This document shows positions 17,884 to 27,516 of a stretch of DNA of 64,000 nt, piece after piece. The notes under the pieces were generated by a model that was not told where the DNA came from, searched no databases, and was given only the letters and a program-made list of their open reading frames with translations. The first letter of the stretch is position 1. Every line of letters starts with the position of its first letter. The DNA is from Oceanobacillus senegalensis (GTDB lineage Bacteria; Bacillota; Bacilli; Bacillales; Amphibacillaceae), in the NCBI RefSeq assembly GCF_900176885.1, contig NZ_LT839648.1, positions 3,248,328 to 3,312,327 of the forward strand, written 5' to 3'. A program made the position numbers and the translations under genes.

Positions 17884-18690
17884 CTAAAGGTAATTTAATA
17901 ATTGAATAGATTTATACTTTGCTTTCATCCCTTCTCGGATTTGACGTAGAATAAAACCATTCGCACTATCATTTTTTGCAAGAGCATCTTGTGCTTGTTT
18001 TTGATATTTATTGGTTGGATTAATAGGGTATTCCCCACAAATATCCACTCCGTTTATTTCCTTCCACTTAAATAATGCCCTCACCATTCTCATCATTTGT
18101 TTTAATTTCAATGTTCCATGGTCCCAGCCTGTTACTGCTTCCTTTTTATCTAAAACATCTTTATCTATGCTAATATATACGGAATCTGTCGGTATATTTT
18201 TTAAAATAGATTTTGTGATAGATAAATAATCAGTATGAAGTGAGTTTTCAGTATATGTTACTACTTTTCTATAAAAAGAGTCGGGGATATGATGTTTTGC
18301 TTCTTCGCTCACACCAATAATAAATACTTTCTTTAGCAGAGGAAATTGTTTGAGGGATTCTAATACCCAAGATCCACATGAGATTAATGTATCACTAGGG
18401 CTTGGCAGTGTGTCCGTATGATGGTCAAATAAAACTAATGTATATGGCTTTTCAATTCTAGACTGAAGCAAATAAGAAATATAATGGTAATTCCCACTAC
18501 CTAAAAAAGTGATACTACTTCGCCATCGTTCATGTAATTTTTCATAGATAGACCTAAGTGTACTTTTCTCACAGAACAAACTAGTACTAGGAATGGATTC
18601 AAGATCAATCCACTCATAAGGTTTACCCTGATAAAAAGATTGATGATTATAAGAACCGTCTAAGTTTAATAATGCTATATTACCTTGCAC
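17884..18690 (-). CDS. arginase/agmatinase-fold protein, divergent
   Basis: A 268-residue protein with the metal-binding pattern of ureohydrolases: FDHHTD near residue 88 (compare DAHxD) and SIDKDVLD near 174 (compare DxDxxDP). The usual GGDHS is replaced by LGSGNYHYIS near 62, and the typical PG after the last aspartates is absent. It is shorter than most arginases (about 300). It probably binds two divalent metals and hydrolyses a C-N bond, but arginine or agmatine as substrate cannot be assumed. The start is GTG at 18690, 8 nt after AGGAGGG. It is not in an operon with polyamine or arginine genes. Confidence 0.65.
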   Translation of the reverse strand: MQGNIALLNLDGSYNHQSFYQGKPYEWIDLESIPSTSLFCEKSTLRSIYEKLHERWRSSITFLGSGNYHYISYLLQSRIEKPYTLVLFDHHTDTLPSPSDTLISCGSWVLESLKQFPLLKKVFIIGVSEEAKHHIPDSFYRKVVTYTENSLHTDYLSITKSILKNIPTDSVYISIDKDVLDKKEAVTGWDHGTLKLKQMMRMVRALFKWKEINGVDICGEYPINPTNKYQKQAQDALAKNDSANGFILRQIREGMKAKYKSIQLLNYL

Positions 18691-18903
18691 TTGGTATGCC
18701 CTCCTATAATGCTTTGTTCAAAAATTCACATATAGTTGTTATAAATAACTAATTCTATTATACCAATCTTTTCATATTATTTATATTTTAAGGAACTTGA
18801 GATAATTGGTATTGATATGGATAACATTATATAATTACAATAGATGAACCGTTGGTGATAATTATCCAAACCCTTCATGTTCTGAAAGAGGGAGTGAATA
18901 TTT

Positions 18904-19548
18904 GTGAAAAGGATTAAAAATAAATTAAACAATGCATTAAACTTTGTGAATAAAGGCCATTTGAAGCAGGCTGAAATTCTATATTTAGAATGCTTGGACA
19001 AAATTGAAGATAAACAGTCTAGTATATATAAACAAGCAATGCATGGGCTTGGCTTTATAAAGAGTGAATTAGGCCAATTTAAAGAGGCTAGTAAGCTGTA
19101 CATCGCTCTTTTATACATAGCTAGGGATAAGGGGGATAAAGAGGATGAGGCACTTGCTTATCATCAACTTGGTATGGTTGAGCGATTAAGTGGAAATATC
19201 GAGAAAGCACTTCACTATTTTGCAAAGGAATATGAAATCTACCATGATACTTTTCCAGAATTTCATCTAGGATTTGCCGTTAATTTATATGAGAGAGGAA
19301 AAACCTGCCTATTACAAAATGAGCTCACAGAGGCCCAGTATTTCATAGAGGATTCCTTAAACCATGGGGAAAAAACAGGAGAGCCTATCGTTGTTGGATG
19401 CACCCACCGAGATCTAGGGCATATTTTTCAACTGAATGGTGAGAAGAAAAAGGCAATGATTCATTATAAGTATGCACTGGATGCGTTTCAAAGAGCGGAG
19501 GACAGTCAAGCCATAAAGGATATAGAAAGAAAAATGGCAAACCTATAA
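18904..19548 (+). CDS. tetratricopeptide-repeat protein
   Basis: A 214-residue soluble helical protein with about five TPR-like motifs, best seen at residues 14-28 (GHLKQAEILYLECL), 56-70 (GQFKEASKLYIALL), 80-109 (ALAYHQLGMVERLSGNIEKA) and 174-200 (GEKKKAMIHYKYALDAF). TPR arrays bind peptides or other proteins; relatives in Bacillaceae are loosely like Rap-type proteins, but this one is much shorter and lacks a recognisable N-terminal Rap domain. No phr-like peptide gene follows. The start is GTG at 18904 after GAGGGAGTG. It ends inside a strong terminator. Function unknown. Confidence 0.7.
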   Translation: MKRIKNKLNNALNFVNKGHLKQAEILYLECLDKIEDKQSSIYKQAMHGLGFIKSELGQFKEASKLYIALLYIARDKGDKEDEALAYHQLGMVERLSGNIEKALHYFAKEYEIYHDTFPEFHLGFAVNLYERGKTCLLQNELTEAQYFIEDSLNHGEKTGEPIVVGCTHRDLGHIFQLNGEKKKAMIHYKYALDAFQRAEDSQAIKDIERKMANL

Positions 19549-19573
19549 TTGAATTATGGTTTGCCATTTTTAT
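19531..19573. terminator. intrinsic terminator overlapping the TPR gene end
   Basis: A 13-bp stem (19531-19543 with 19558-19570) is extended inward by ATAAT/ATTAT and followed by TTTTTAT. The TPR gene stop codon lies inside the hairpin. Confidence 0.85.
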
Positions 19574-19627
19574 ATTGAGTGAAAAATTACAGAGAAGGTG
19601 ATTTCTCCATTAATAATGAGAAACCAA

Positions 19628-20503
19628 TTATGCTAACGAACCGAATATTTTTTCCTTCAATAACTGCCCTGTTGGTGTAGCAGCTAATCCACCTTCACCC
19701 GTCTCTCTCAAGGTGGATGGCATCGTTTGACCAATACGATACATCGCACCGATTACTTCATCACATGGAATCCGGCTTGTAACTCCCGCTAACGCCATGT
19801 CTGCTGACACAATAGCAAGGGATGCTCCTCCAGCATTACGTTTGACGCACGGAACTTCAACAAGTCCCGCTACTGGATCACAAACAAGCCCAAGCATATT
19901 TTTTAACGTCATAGCAAAAGCCTCCGCTGAAGCTTGAGGTGTACCTCCAGCCATTTCTACAATTGCAGCAGATGCCATGGCACCCGCTGAACCTACTTCT
20001 GCCTGACAACCTCCGGCAGCACCCGATATGAATGCGTTATTGGCGACCACAAACCCAAAGGCACCAGCTGTAAACAGATAACGTACCATCTGTTCACGTG
20101 TGGGATTAAGTTGATTTTTCACTGCAAATAATGTTCCCGGAACAACACCCGCACTACCTGCAGTTGGAGTTGCACAAATGGTACCCATAGCTGCATTCAC
20201 TTCATTTGTTCCCATGGCTTTACTTACAGCATCTAACAATAAGTTACCAGATAAGGGTGTGTTTTTATTCATATATTCTTGAATTTTAACAGCGTCTCCG
20301 CCAGTCAAACCAGTTACAGACTTAACCCCTTTTAGACTATCTTCAATAGCCTTTTCCATCACTCCTAAATTTTTTTCCATCTCAGAGAATACTTCTTCCC
20401 TTGTTTTCTCTTTAACATCCATTTCTTGACGAATCATGACCTCTGAGATCATTATATTTTCTTTTTCTGCAATCTCCACTAATTCCGCTGCTGTTCGAAA
20501 CAT
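19628..20503 (-). CDS. sdaAA: L-serine dehydratase, alpha subunit
   Basis: A 291-residue subunit of the iron-sulfur L-serine dehydratase that converts serine to pyruvate and ammonia. Cysteines expected to hold the cluster are in GTICATPTAGSAG near residue 109, GAAGGCQAEVGSAGAM near 162 and CDPVAGLVEVPCVKRNAGG near 208. The two-subunit SdaAA/SdaAB form is typical of Bacillus. It starts 14 nt after the beta subunit gene, so both are made from one message. It ends the block of serine/glycine genes, giving this cell a way to drain serine made from glycine by GlyA and the cleavage system. Confidence 0.93.
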   Translation of the reverse strand: MFRTAAELVEIAEKENIMISEVMIRQEMDVKEKTREEVFSEMEKNLGVMEKAIEDSLKGVKSVTGLTGGDAVKIQEYMNKNTPLSGNLLLDAVSKAMGTNEVNAAMGTICATPTAGSAGVVPGTLFAVKNQLNPTREQMVRYLFTAGAFGFVVANNAFISGAAGGCQAEVGSAGAMASAAIVEMAGGTPQASAEAFAMTLKNMLGLVCDPVAGLVEVPCVKRNAGGASLAIVSADMALAGVTSRIPCDEVIGAMYRIGQTMPSTLRETGEGGLAATPTGQLLKEKIFGSLA

Positions 20504-20517
20504 ATGATACCTCCTCT

Positions 20518-21180
20518 TTAACTAACAATTGTTGACACGTGAATAATGTTTTGAGCTTTTGTTAGTTCGTGTAACACAGCTTCTTCAACATTTTGGTCGG
20601 TTTCAATAACCATTAATGCCTCCTTACCAAGGTCTTTCCGGTTCACTTCCATGTGTCCGATATTTATTTTGTACTTGGCTAAAATAGTTGTAATGGAGGC
20701 AATAGCACCAAACCGATCATTATGTGTAACAAGAATGGCTGGGTGATTTCCCGACAAACGGAGTTCAAAGCCATTTAACTCGGTGATTTCTACTTTTCCA
20801 CCACCAATTGATACTCCCACTAATTCTACCTGTTCTTCTTGGTTACCAATAATTAAACGAGCTGTGTTTGGGTGGCTTACTGCACTTGTATCTTCAATAA
20901 ATTCGATGTTTAATCCACGTTCTTTAGCTATATCAAGTGCCTTACTCATTCTGGGATCATCTGTTTCAAAGCCGAGCAATCCTCCGGCAAGGGCAAAGTC
21001 TGTTCCATGTCCTCTATATGTTTTAGCAAAAGACTCATATAAATGAATTTTTGCCCAACTCGGCTCACTACCTAATAGATTTCGCGCAGCTTTACCAATT
21101 TTTGCTGCCCCTGCTGTATGAGAGCTTGATGGCCCAATCATTACTGGACCGATAATGTCGAATACCGAATTATATTTCAT
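20518..21180 (-). CDS. sdaAB: L-serine dehydratase, beta subunit
   Basis: A 220-residue protein, the same length as B. subtilis SdaAB as recalled. The N-terminal part has the substrate-binding SVFDIIGPVMIGPSSSHTAG stretch at residues 4-23. A C-terminal ACT domain (about 148-220: ILVTHNDRFGAIASITTILA) probably binds serine as an allosteric ligand. It comes directly before sdaAA. The ATG at 21180 lies at good spacing from AAGGCGGTG; the GTG at 21189 is part of that site. The 57-nt gap to purU shows no terminator, so cotranscription with purU is possible. Confidence 0.92.
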   Translation of the reverse strand: MKYNSVFDIIGPVMIGPSSSHTAGAAKIGKAARNLLGSEPSWAKIHLYESFAKTYRGHGTDFALAGGLLGFETDDPRMSKALDIAKERGLNIEFIEDTSAVSHPNTARLIIGNQEEQVELVGVSIGGGKVEITELNGFELRLSGNHPAILVTHNDRFGAIASITTILAKYKINIGHMEVNRKDLGKEALMVIETDQNVEEAVLHELTKAQNIIHVSTIVS

Positions 21181-21246
21181 ATATGTCACCGCCTTGTGGT
21201 AAATTTGCGATACAAACTAATGAGCAATAGTTAAGTTACTATTACT

Positions 21247-22110
21247 TCACGCAAATACAATTGTTTTATTACCATGAACAAGTACCTTGTCTTCCACATG
21301 CCATGAAACGGCTTGGGCCAGAACCCTTCTCTCCACATGACGTCCAGCAACCTTTAAATCCTCTGCTGTATATTGATGATTGATTCGCTGAACATCTTGT
21401 TCAATAATTGGTCCTTCATCGAGATCATTGGTTACATAATGTGCCGTTGCACCGATTAATTTTACTCCTCGATTAAACGCTCTTACATATGGATTGGCAC
21501 CAACAAAGGCTGGTAAGAATGAGTGATGAATATTTATGATTTTATTTGGGTACTTAGAAATAAAGTTTGGGGAAAGAATTTGCATGTATCGAGCCAGAAC
21601 AATAAAGTCTACCTTCCCTTTTAATAATTCCAATGCTTTCTGTTCGGCTTCTTCTTTTGTATCCTTCGTTAATGGTATATGATAAAAAGGAATTCCATAA
21701 CTCTCTACTACTTCTTTTAAATTTGCATGATTACTGATAACTAATGGTATTTCAACTGGGATTTCATTTGTTTTCCATCTCCATATAAGCTCCATAAGAC
21801 AGTGATCCGCTTTTGAAACGAAGATGGCCATTCTCTTCCTCTTTTTGTTACTGCTTAACCACCAGTCCATTGCATAATCCTTTGCCAGCACGTCTAGATC
21901 TTCCTCTAGTTTTTCAAGCGATTGGCTTTCCACATTAAACTCAATCCTCATGAAAAATATTCCCGCTTGTGGATCTGTTGTGTGTTGATCAAAGTCGATA
22001 ATATTAGCATTATGTTCCGACAAAAAGTTAGTTACAGTCGAAATGATTCCTGGCTTTTCTGGACAAGAAATTAATAATTTTGCACGGTTCACATTTTTCT
22101 TTTGATCCAA
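21247..22110 (-). CDS. purU: formyltetrahydrofolate deformylase
   Basis: A 287-residue enzyme that hydrolyses 10-formyl-THF to formate and THF. An N-terminal ACT domain (about residues 8-85: LLISCPEKPGIISTVTNFLS) is followed by a formyltransferase-fold catalytic domain. Catalytic marks are the histidine in IINIHHSFLPAF near 192 and the aspartate in YVTNDLDEGPIIEQD near 230. The product is the formate donor for PurT-type purine synthesis in enterobacteria and balances C1-THF and glycine pools. Its place after the glycine cleavage genes makes sense, since these feed C1-THF. The start is TTG, with AAGGAGGG 6 nt upstream. Confidence 0.92.
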   Translation of the reverse strand: MDQKKNVNRAKLLISCPEKPGIISTVTNFLSEHNANIIDFDQHTTDPQAGIFFMRIEFNVESQSLEKLEEDLDVLAKDYAMDWWLSSNKKRKRMAIFVSKADHCLMELIWRWKTNEIPVEIPLVISNHANLKEVVESYGIPFYHIPLTKDTKEEAEQKALELLKGKVDFIVLARYMQILSPNFISKYPNKIINIHHSFLPAFVGANPYVRAFNRGVKLIGATAHYVTNDLDEGPIIEQDVQRINHQYTAEDLKVAGRHVERRVLAQAVSWHVEDKVLVHGNKTIVFA

Positions 22111-22211
22111 TGCTTTCCCTCCTTATATTAGGTTTTACTTATAATATTTGCTTCAACCATTGTAGCCCTTTTCATTCTCCTATCTCCGGAAAAAATGGTC
22201 ACCTGGTAAGC

Positions 22212-22261
22212 GCGTGATTACAGCTCCAAAGATTGCGACCACCTCAGAGCGATAATCACGC
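22212..22261. repeat. long-loop inverted repeat between lpd and purU
   Basis: A perfect 9-bp dyad (GCGTGATTA at 22212-22220 with TAATCACGC at 22253-22261), extended by CTC/GAG after a 3-nt internal mismatch; the loop is about 20 nt. There is no T run after it, so it is not a standard terminator. It may be a structured leader of purU or an mRNA-processing hairpin. Its role is unknown. Confidence 0.6.
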
Positions 22262-22345
22262 ATAAATATCAGGTTAATAACATTTTAAATAACAACAATC
22301 CTTTAGAAAACAGCCAATTTAAATAAACCAATATAACACTAAATT

Positions 22346-23743
22346 CTACGCATGAATCGCCAACCCATCTACTGCTAAAGCAGCTTCACCAATTGCTTCG
22401 GTTAATGTTGGATGAGGGTGAATAGTATTAGCAATATCCATAGCAGTTGCATTTAATACTTGAGCTAGGCCTGCCTCTGTAATCATGTCAGTGACATGAG
22501 GCCCTACCATATGCGCCCCTAACAACTTATTTGACTCTTCTTCAACAACTAGTTTTACAAAACCATCCGATTCACCAAAAACAAGTGACTTTCCTATTGC
22601 ACGAAATGGGAATTTACCTGTTTTTACTTGATAACCTTTATCCTTTGCCTCATCCTCTGTTAGTCCAACACTTGCTGCTTCGGGATTACTATATATACAT
22701 CTTGAAACAAGTGAATAATCAAGAGATGCTGGAGAATTACCTGCTATATGTTCAACAGCGATTAGACCTTCATGTGAGGCAACATGAGCAAGTTGTAATC
22801 CCCCTATTACATCACCAATGGCGTAAATGTTTTGTTCATTTGTTTGATAGTAATGATTTGTTTGAATAAAACCACGGTCTATTTCAACTTCCGTATTTTC
22901 GAGGTCAAGGCCTTCTGTATTTGGTAAACGACCAACGGATACAAATAATTTATCAGCGGAAAATAGTGTTTCTTTACCTTTATGTTCTGCCTTTATGGAA
23001 ACACCTTCACCCTTCTCTAATGTTTCAGGTAACACCTTCGCTCCCGTAACAACTTTAATACCCTTTTTCTTCATTAACCTCTGTACTTCCTTAGAAACAT
23101 CTTTATCTTCAGTCGGTAAAATCCGATCAGCATATTCGACTACCGTTACTTTTAAACCAAAATCTGCAAGCATCGATGCCCATTCAATTCCGATGACACC
23201 GCCACCGACAATAATAATTGAATTTGGTAACTCTTCTAAACTCAACGCTTCATCTGATGTCATCACATATTGTCCATCTATCTCTAGTCCAGGAAGTGTT
23301 CTTGGACGGGAGCCTGTAGCAATTATAATATTTTTTGTATTTAGTACATGCTGTTCTTCATCATTACCTTTTACAGCTACACCTTTTGAGTCTAAAATAC
23401 TTCCTGTTCCCTCATACACATCAATTTTCCCTTTTTTCATTAAATGTTGAATCCCTTTTAATAGTCGGGTCACAATTTCTTCTTTCCGAGATTGTACCTT
23501 CGAAAAATCTAGCCCAACTTCAGGGGCAATAACACCATATTTTTCTCCATTTTTCGAGTTAGAATATACTTCTGCACTTCTTAATAAAGCTTTACTTGGT
23601 ATACAACCAGCATGGAGACATGTTCCACCCAATTTTCCTTTTTCCACTATTGCTGTTTTTAGGCCTAATTGAGTTGCACGAATTCCTGTAACATAACCCC
23701 CTGGCCCGCCACCAATAATAATAACATCATATTCTTCTGCCAT
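22346..23743 (-). CDS. lpdA: dihydrolipoyl dehydrogenase (probable glycine-cleavage L protein)
   Basis: A 465-residue FAD disulfide reductase. FAD site IIGGGPGGYVTGIRA near residue 9; redox disulfide GGTCLHAGCIPSK near 40; NAD+ site VGGGVIGIEWA near 178; second FAD contact IYAIGDVIGGLQLAH near 308; catalytic histidine in HPHPTLTEA near 442. It reoxidises lipoyl groups. There are no other 2-oxoacid dehydrogenase genes here, and it follows gcvPB and a HesB-type gene on the same strand, so it most likely serves GcvH. Use by other complexes cannot be excluded. Confidence 0.9.
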   Translation of the reverse strand: MAEEYDVIIIGGGPGGYVTGIRATQLGLKTAIVEKGKLGGTCLHAGCIPSKALLRSAEVYSNSKNGEKYGVIAPEVGLDFSKVQSRKEEIVTRLLKGIQHLMKKGKIDVYEGTGSILDSKGVAVKGNDEEQHVLNTKNIIIATGSRPRTLPGLEIDGQYVMTSDEALSLEELPNSIIIVGGGVIGIEWASMLADFGLKVTVVEYADRILPTEDKDVSKEVQRLMKKKGIKVVTGAKVLPETLEKGEGVSIKAEHKGKETLFSADKLFVSVGRLPNTEGLDLENTEVEIDRGFIQTNHYYQTNEQNIYAIGDVIGGLQLAHVASHEGLIAVEHIAGNSPASLDYSLVSRCIYSNPEAASVGLTEDEAKDKGYQVKTGKFPFRAIGKSLVFGESDGFVKLVVEEESNKLLGAHMVGPHVTDMITEAGLAQVLNATAMDIANTIHPHPTLTEAIGEAALAVDGLAIHA

Positions 23744-23819
23744 TGGAATACCTCTCCTTTTTTGCCATTACTTCCATTCCCCGCGTAACTCCCTTTGTAC
23801 AATTACAATCTCTATCATC

Positions 23820-24128
23820 CTATGAATCTAATTCAATAGCACATGCACTTGAAGCAAAACTCTCTCCAACAAGAAAGCCCTGTTCAACGTTATAATCAAT
23901 TTGCGTCTCTTCATCCAGATAACGCTTCGTAAACCGATCTATACGTATTTGAATTCCATCATATTCAATAATTGAATCATTTCGGCGCAGTTCATCGAAA
24001 ATGAGCTTAAATTTCACAGACACCCCACAGCCTCCAGCGATATCAGCATCAATCCGTGGATAATGGTCTTCCTTTATATCTGCTGCTTTCAGCTTATCTA
24101 ACGCTGCTTCTGTTAATGTAATAACCAT
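23820..24128 (-). CDS. HesB/IscA-fold protein (YqkB/YneR-like)
   Basis: A 102-residue protein of the HesB/IscA-like fold. Only two cysteines sit at family positions: GGCGVSVKF near residue 34 and SSACAIEL near 94; the usual C-terminal CGCG-type motif is missing. That fits the atypical Bacillus relatives YqkB and YneR rather than a true A-type Fe-S carrier. A role in iron-sulfur or metal handling is inferred from the fold only. It lies between gcvPB and lpd on the same strand. GcvPB needs no iron-sulfur cluster, but the serine dehydratase and lipoate synthesis do, which could explain the location. Confidence 0.7.
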   Translation of the reverse strand: MVITLTEAALDKLKAADIKEDHYPRIDADIAGGCGVSVKFKLIFDELRRNDSIIEYDGIQIRIDRFTKRYLDEETQIDYNVEQGFLVGESFASSACAIELDS

Positions 24129-24189
24129 CTAACGCACTCCTTTTGAACTCCGGAATTCATCTATTACTTCAATCAACTAAGTGAATGCA

Positions 24190-24221
24190 AGCCATTGGTG
24201 GCTTTTTTCCCACCAATGGCT
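24190..24221. repeat. perfect hairpin after gcvPB
   Basis: A 12-bp perfect stem (AGCCATTGGTGG with CCACCAATGGCT) around an 8-nt loop, 23 nt after the gcvPB stop codon. There is no T run on either side, so it is better seen as an mRNA 3'-end stabiliser or partial-readthrough barrier than a full terminator. Confidence 0.7.
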
Positions 24222-24244
24222 ATTTCCTGTTATGGGATTGGCAT

Positions 24245-25729
24245 TTATGCTTTAACAGTTTCCTTTTCTTGCACCTTTGTATACCGTACGACTGGTTTTC
24301 TTGCTGCTTGAACCTCATCCAATCTTCCAACGATAGTTGTATGTGGAGCATCTAAAACAATTCCTGGATTTTCTTCTACTTCTTTAGCAATTTGTATCAT
24401 AGCATCTGCAAATGCGTCCATTGTTTCTTTTGATTCCGTTTCGGTTGGCTCAATCATTAAACCTTCCTCGACATTTAGAGGGAAGTAGATTGTTGGTGGA
24501 TGGTAACCAAAATCAAGCAGACGCTTTGCCATATCAAGTGTACGTACTCCAAGTTTTTTCTGTCTTGATCCAGATAGCACAAATTCATGCTTACAAAGTT
24601 GTTTATATGGCGAATCAAAATGTTCCTCTAGTTTTTTACGAAGATAGTTTGCATGAAGTACTGCCCCTTCAGATACTTGACGCAACCCTTCAGGTCCCAT
24701 TGTACGAATATAAGTGTACGCACGAACCAGAATACCAAAGTTTCCATGATATCCTTTTACACGGCCAATAGATAATGGATAATCAGAATTCAATACATAA
24801 TTCTCGCCATCTTTTTCGATACGCGGTACCGGTAAATAAGGAATAAGTTCCTTTTTAACTCCCACTGGACCAGCCCCAGGTCCTCCACCACCATGAGGTG
24901 TAGTAAATGTCTTATGGAGATTTAAATGTACAATGTCAAATCCCATCGCCCCTGGTGTCGTTTTTCCTAAAATTGCGTTCGCGTTCGCACCATCATAATA
25001 TAGTAGTCCACCAGCTTCATGAACAACTTTTGCAATATCTTCAATTTCTGTTTCAAATAGGCCAAGTGTATTTGGGTTAGTTAACATTAATGCAGCTGTA
25101 TCACTATCTACTAGTTTCTTTAATTCCTCTAAATCAACTAGCCCATCCTCATTAGATGGAATTGTAGCTGTTTCAAACCCAGCAACGGAGGCACTGGCAG
25201 GGTTTGTTCCGTGTGCTGAATCCGGAACAAGTACCTTTTTCCTACTTTCTCCGTTTTTCTCATGATAGGCTTTTACCATCATTAAACCGGTAAATTCACC
25301 TTGTGCCCCTGCAGAAGGTTGTAGCGATATCGCGTCCATACCCGTAATTACAGCTAACTCTTCCTGTAAATGATATAAAAGCTCTAGTGCGCCTTGTGTC
25401 GTTTCAGTTGATTGATAAGGATGAATGCGACTAAATCCTGTAAGACGTGCGATATCCTCATTTATTTTCGGATTATATTTCATCGTACAAGACCCTAATG
25501 GATAAAACCCATTGTCGATTCCATGGTTTTTATTTGATAGAGCTGTATAATGGCGAACAACTTGAAGTTCAGAAACCTCAGGAAGATCTGCTGCTTCATC
25601 TTCGTCGCGGATCAAATGCTTTGGTAATTTCTTCTCTAAATCAACACTTTCTACATCATTCTTTGGAAGGCTGTATCCCACACGTCCTGGACGACTGACT
25701 TCAAAGATAAGATCATTATATTCAACCAT
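24245..25729 (-). CDS. gcvPB: glycine dehydrogenase (decarboxylating) subunit 2
   Basis: A 494-residue C-terminal-half P protein carrying the PLP site: the lysine lies in [18 protein letters not shown] near residue 273. Other P-protein marks are [13 protein letters not shown] near 77, [13 protein letters not shown] near 138 and [11 protein letters not shown] near 169. Together with GcvPA it decarboxylates glycine and passes the aminomethyl group to lipoyl-GcvH. Splitting of P protein into two genes is normal for Firmicutes. It overlaps the end of gcvPA by 8 nt, so the two are translationally coupled, as suits obligate partners. Confidence 0.95.
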   Translation of the reverse strand: MVEYNDLIFEVSRPGRVGYSLPKNDVESVDLEKKLPKHLIRDEDEAADLPEVSELQVVRHYTALSNKNHGIDNGFYPLGSCTMKYNPKINEDIARLTGFSRIHPYQSTETTQGALELLYHLQEELAVITGMDAISLQPSAGAQGEFTGLMMVKAYHEKNGESRKKVLVPDSAHGTNPASASVAGFETATIPSNEDGLVDLEELKKLVDSDTAALMLTNPNTLGLFETEIEDIAKVVHEAGGLLYYDGANANAILGKTTPGAMGFDIVHLNLHKTFTTPHGGGGPGAGPVGVKKELIPYLPVPRIEKDGENYVLNSDYPLSIGRVKGYHGNFGILVRAYTYIRTMGPEGLRQVSEGAVLHANYLRKKLEEHFDSPYKQLCKHEFVLSGSRQKKLGVRTLDMAKRLLDFGYHPPTIYFPLNVEEGLMIEPTETESKETMDAFADAMIQIAKEVEENPGIVLDAPHTTIVGRLDEVQAARKPVVRYTKVQEKETVKA

Positions 25730-27074
25730 TTACAACCGCCTCCAATAATTCTACAAATTGATCAATCTCTTCTTTCGATCTTTGCTCCGTAACAGCGATA
25801 AGCATTTGTTTATTATCGCCATACTCTTCCCCTAAGTCATAGCCACCGATATAACCTAATTCGAGAAGTCTTTCATTAACTTCTTTAACCGTACGTGGAA
25901 GTTCAACAACAAATTCATTAAAGAATGCCGATTTATTCATTACAGTAAAACCATTACTTTGAAGAAGATTTGCCATATAATCTGCTTTCTCAAAATTTTG
26001 CTGTGCCATTTCACGGATCCCGCGCTTACCAAGTGCTGACATACAGATTGAAGAAGCTATAGCGTTAAGTGCCTGGTTAGAACAGATATTTGATGTCGCT
26101 TTATCACGACGAATATGCTGTTCCCGTGCTTGTAATGTTAATACAAATCCACGATTTCCTTCATCATCATTTGTTTGGCCAACAATTCGCCCCGGAATCT
26201 TGCGCATAAACTTTTTATTTACTGCAAAATATCCACAGTGTGGACCACCAAAAGCCATTGGTACTCCAAGTGGTTGCATATCACCGACAACCATATCAGC
26301 ACCAAGCTTTCCAGGTGATTGTAGTAGGGCTAATGCCAACGGGTTGGCACTTACAATCAATAACGCACCTTGTTCCTTAGCATATTTCTTAATTTCAACC
26401 AAATCTTCAATCGAGCCAAAGAAGTTTGGATATTGCACAATAACAGCTGCAGTATCTTTATCAATCTGTGTTTCTAATTGCTGTAAATCTGTGATATCCG
26501 TATCAAGACCTACCTCTTCTACTTTATAGTCTTGACCTTTTGCAACCGTATCTAAGACTTCACGAGATTCAGGATGTACACCTCTTGATATAAGGACTTT
26601 TGGCCTTCTTTTGGATGCAACAGCAAGGGAAGCTGCTTCCGCTAAGGATGTAAAGCCATCATACATGGAAGAGTTGGCTACATCCATACCTGTTAGTTCA
26701 CAAACCATCGTTTGGAATTCGAACATGCCTTGTAGTTCCCCTTGACTAATTTCTGGTTGATACGGTGTATATGCTGTATAAAATTCAGAGCGAGAAATCA
26801 TATGATCAACAACACTTGGAATATAATGGTCATACGTACCAGCACCAAGGAAGCTTGGATATTGGTCCACATTTATATTTTTTGAAGCTAGTTTATTCAT
26901 TTTTTTCACAAGTACAGGTTCCGGATCTGCCTCTGGAATATCTAGCTCCCCATCTAATCGAAGACTAGTCGGAATATCTTCAAACAACTCATCAACAGAA
27001 GAAACATTTAAAAACTCCAACATTTCTTTCTGATCTTGCTTCGTATCTGGAAGATATCTATACGTATTGGTCAT
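25722..27074 (-). CDS. gcvPA: glycine dehydrogenase (decarboxylating) subunit 1
   Basis: A 450-residue N-terminal-half P protein. Typical stretches are [19 protein letters not shown] near residue 74, [18 protein letters not shown] near 95, and GMQ-type substrate-pocket sequence in [19 protein letters not shown] near 267. It forms the P-protein tetramer with GcvPB but carries no PLP lysine itself. The start at 27074 is one base beyond the gcvH stop codon and is preceded by GAAGGAGAGG inside gcvH. An in-frame ATG inside gcvH (27119) has no such site. The enzyme, with GcvH, GcvT and Lpd, makes methylene-THF, CO2 and ammonia from glycine. Confidence 0.95.
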   Translation of the reverse strand: MTNTYRYLPDTKQDQKEMLEFLNVSSVDELFEDIPTSLRLDGELDIPEADPEPVLVKKMNKLASKNINVDQYPSFLGAGTYDHYIPSVVDHMISRSEFYTAYTPYQPEISQGELQGMFEFQTMVCELTGMDVANSSMYDGFTSLAEAASLAVASKRRPKVLISRGVHPESREVLDTVAKGQDYKVEEVGLDTDITDLQQLETQIDKDTAAVIVQYPNFFGSIEDLVEIKKYAKEQGALLIVSANPLALALLQSPGKLGADMVVGDMQPLGVPMAFGGPHCGYFAVNKKFMRKIPGRIVGQTNDDEGNRGFVLTLQAREQHIRRDKATSNICSNQALNAIASSICMSALGKRGIREMAQQNFEKADYMANLLQSNGFTVMNKSAFFNEFVVELPRTVKEVNERLLELGYIGGYDLGEEYGDNKQMLIAVTEQRSKEEIDQFVELLEAVVNG

Positions 27075-27075
27075 G

Positions 27076-27471
27076 TTATTCCTCTCCTTCGTTAAGAAAT
27101 GCTTGGTATTCTTCCTCATTTAACAGTGATTCTAATTCCTCTGGGTTAGATAACTCTACTTCTACTAACCAACCTGCATCATATGGTTGTTCATTTATCA
27201 TCTCAGGAGCATCTTCCAACTCCTCATTCACTCGAACAATTACACCTGACACAGGAGAATATAGTTCAGAAACTGCTTTAACCGATTCAATCGATCCCAT
27301 TGAGTCATTCACAGCTACTTCATCATCTTCCTCTGGATTTTCAACAAAGACGATATCCCCTAATTCATCTTGTGCATAATCGGAAATTCCAATACGAACA
27401 CGATTCCCGTCTAATGGTAATACCCACTCATGTTCCTTGCTATATAGTAAATTTGTAGTTGCATTTGTCAT
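27076..27471 (-). CDS. gcvH: glycine cleavage system H protein
   Basis: A 131-residue lipoyl carrier. The lipoylation lysine is in [18 protein letters not shown] near residue 65. The protein is acidic (ends [13 protein letters not shown]), as usual for GcvH. It shuttles the aminomethyl group from P protein to T protein and electrons to lipoamide dehydrogenase. In many Bacillus genomes gcvH is away from gcvT-gcvPA-gcvPB, where it also has a role in lipoate transfer by LipL; here it lies inside the operon between gcvT and gcvPA. Spacing is 45 nt from gcvT and 1 nt from gcvPA. Confidence 0.95.
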   Translation of the reverse strand: MTNATTNLLYSKEHEWVLPLDGNRVRIGISDYAQDELGDIVFVENPEEDDEVAVNDSMGSIESVKAVSELYSPVSGVIVRVNEELEDAPEMINEQPYDAGWLVEVELSNPEELESLLNEEEYQAFLNEGEE

Positions 27472-27516
27472 TGTCTGTTACTTCCCTTCCCACATGTTAT
27501 TATTTTTGTCGATATA

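Noticed and set aside
18904-19548. TPR protein as a Rap phosphatase with a Phr peptide
   Set aside because: It is about half the length of Rap proteins, lacks their N-terminal three-helix domain, and is followed at once by a terminator with no secreted-peptide gene.
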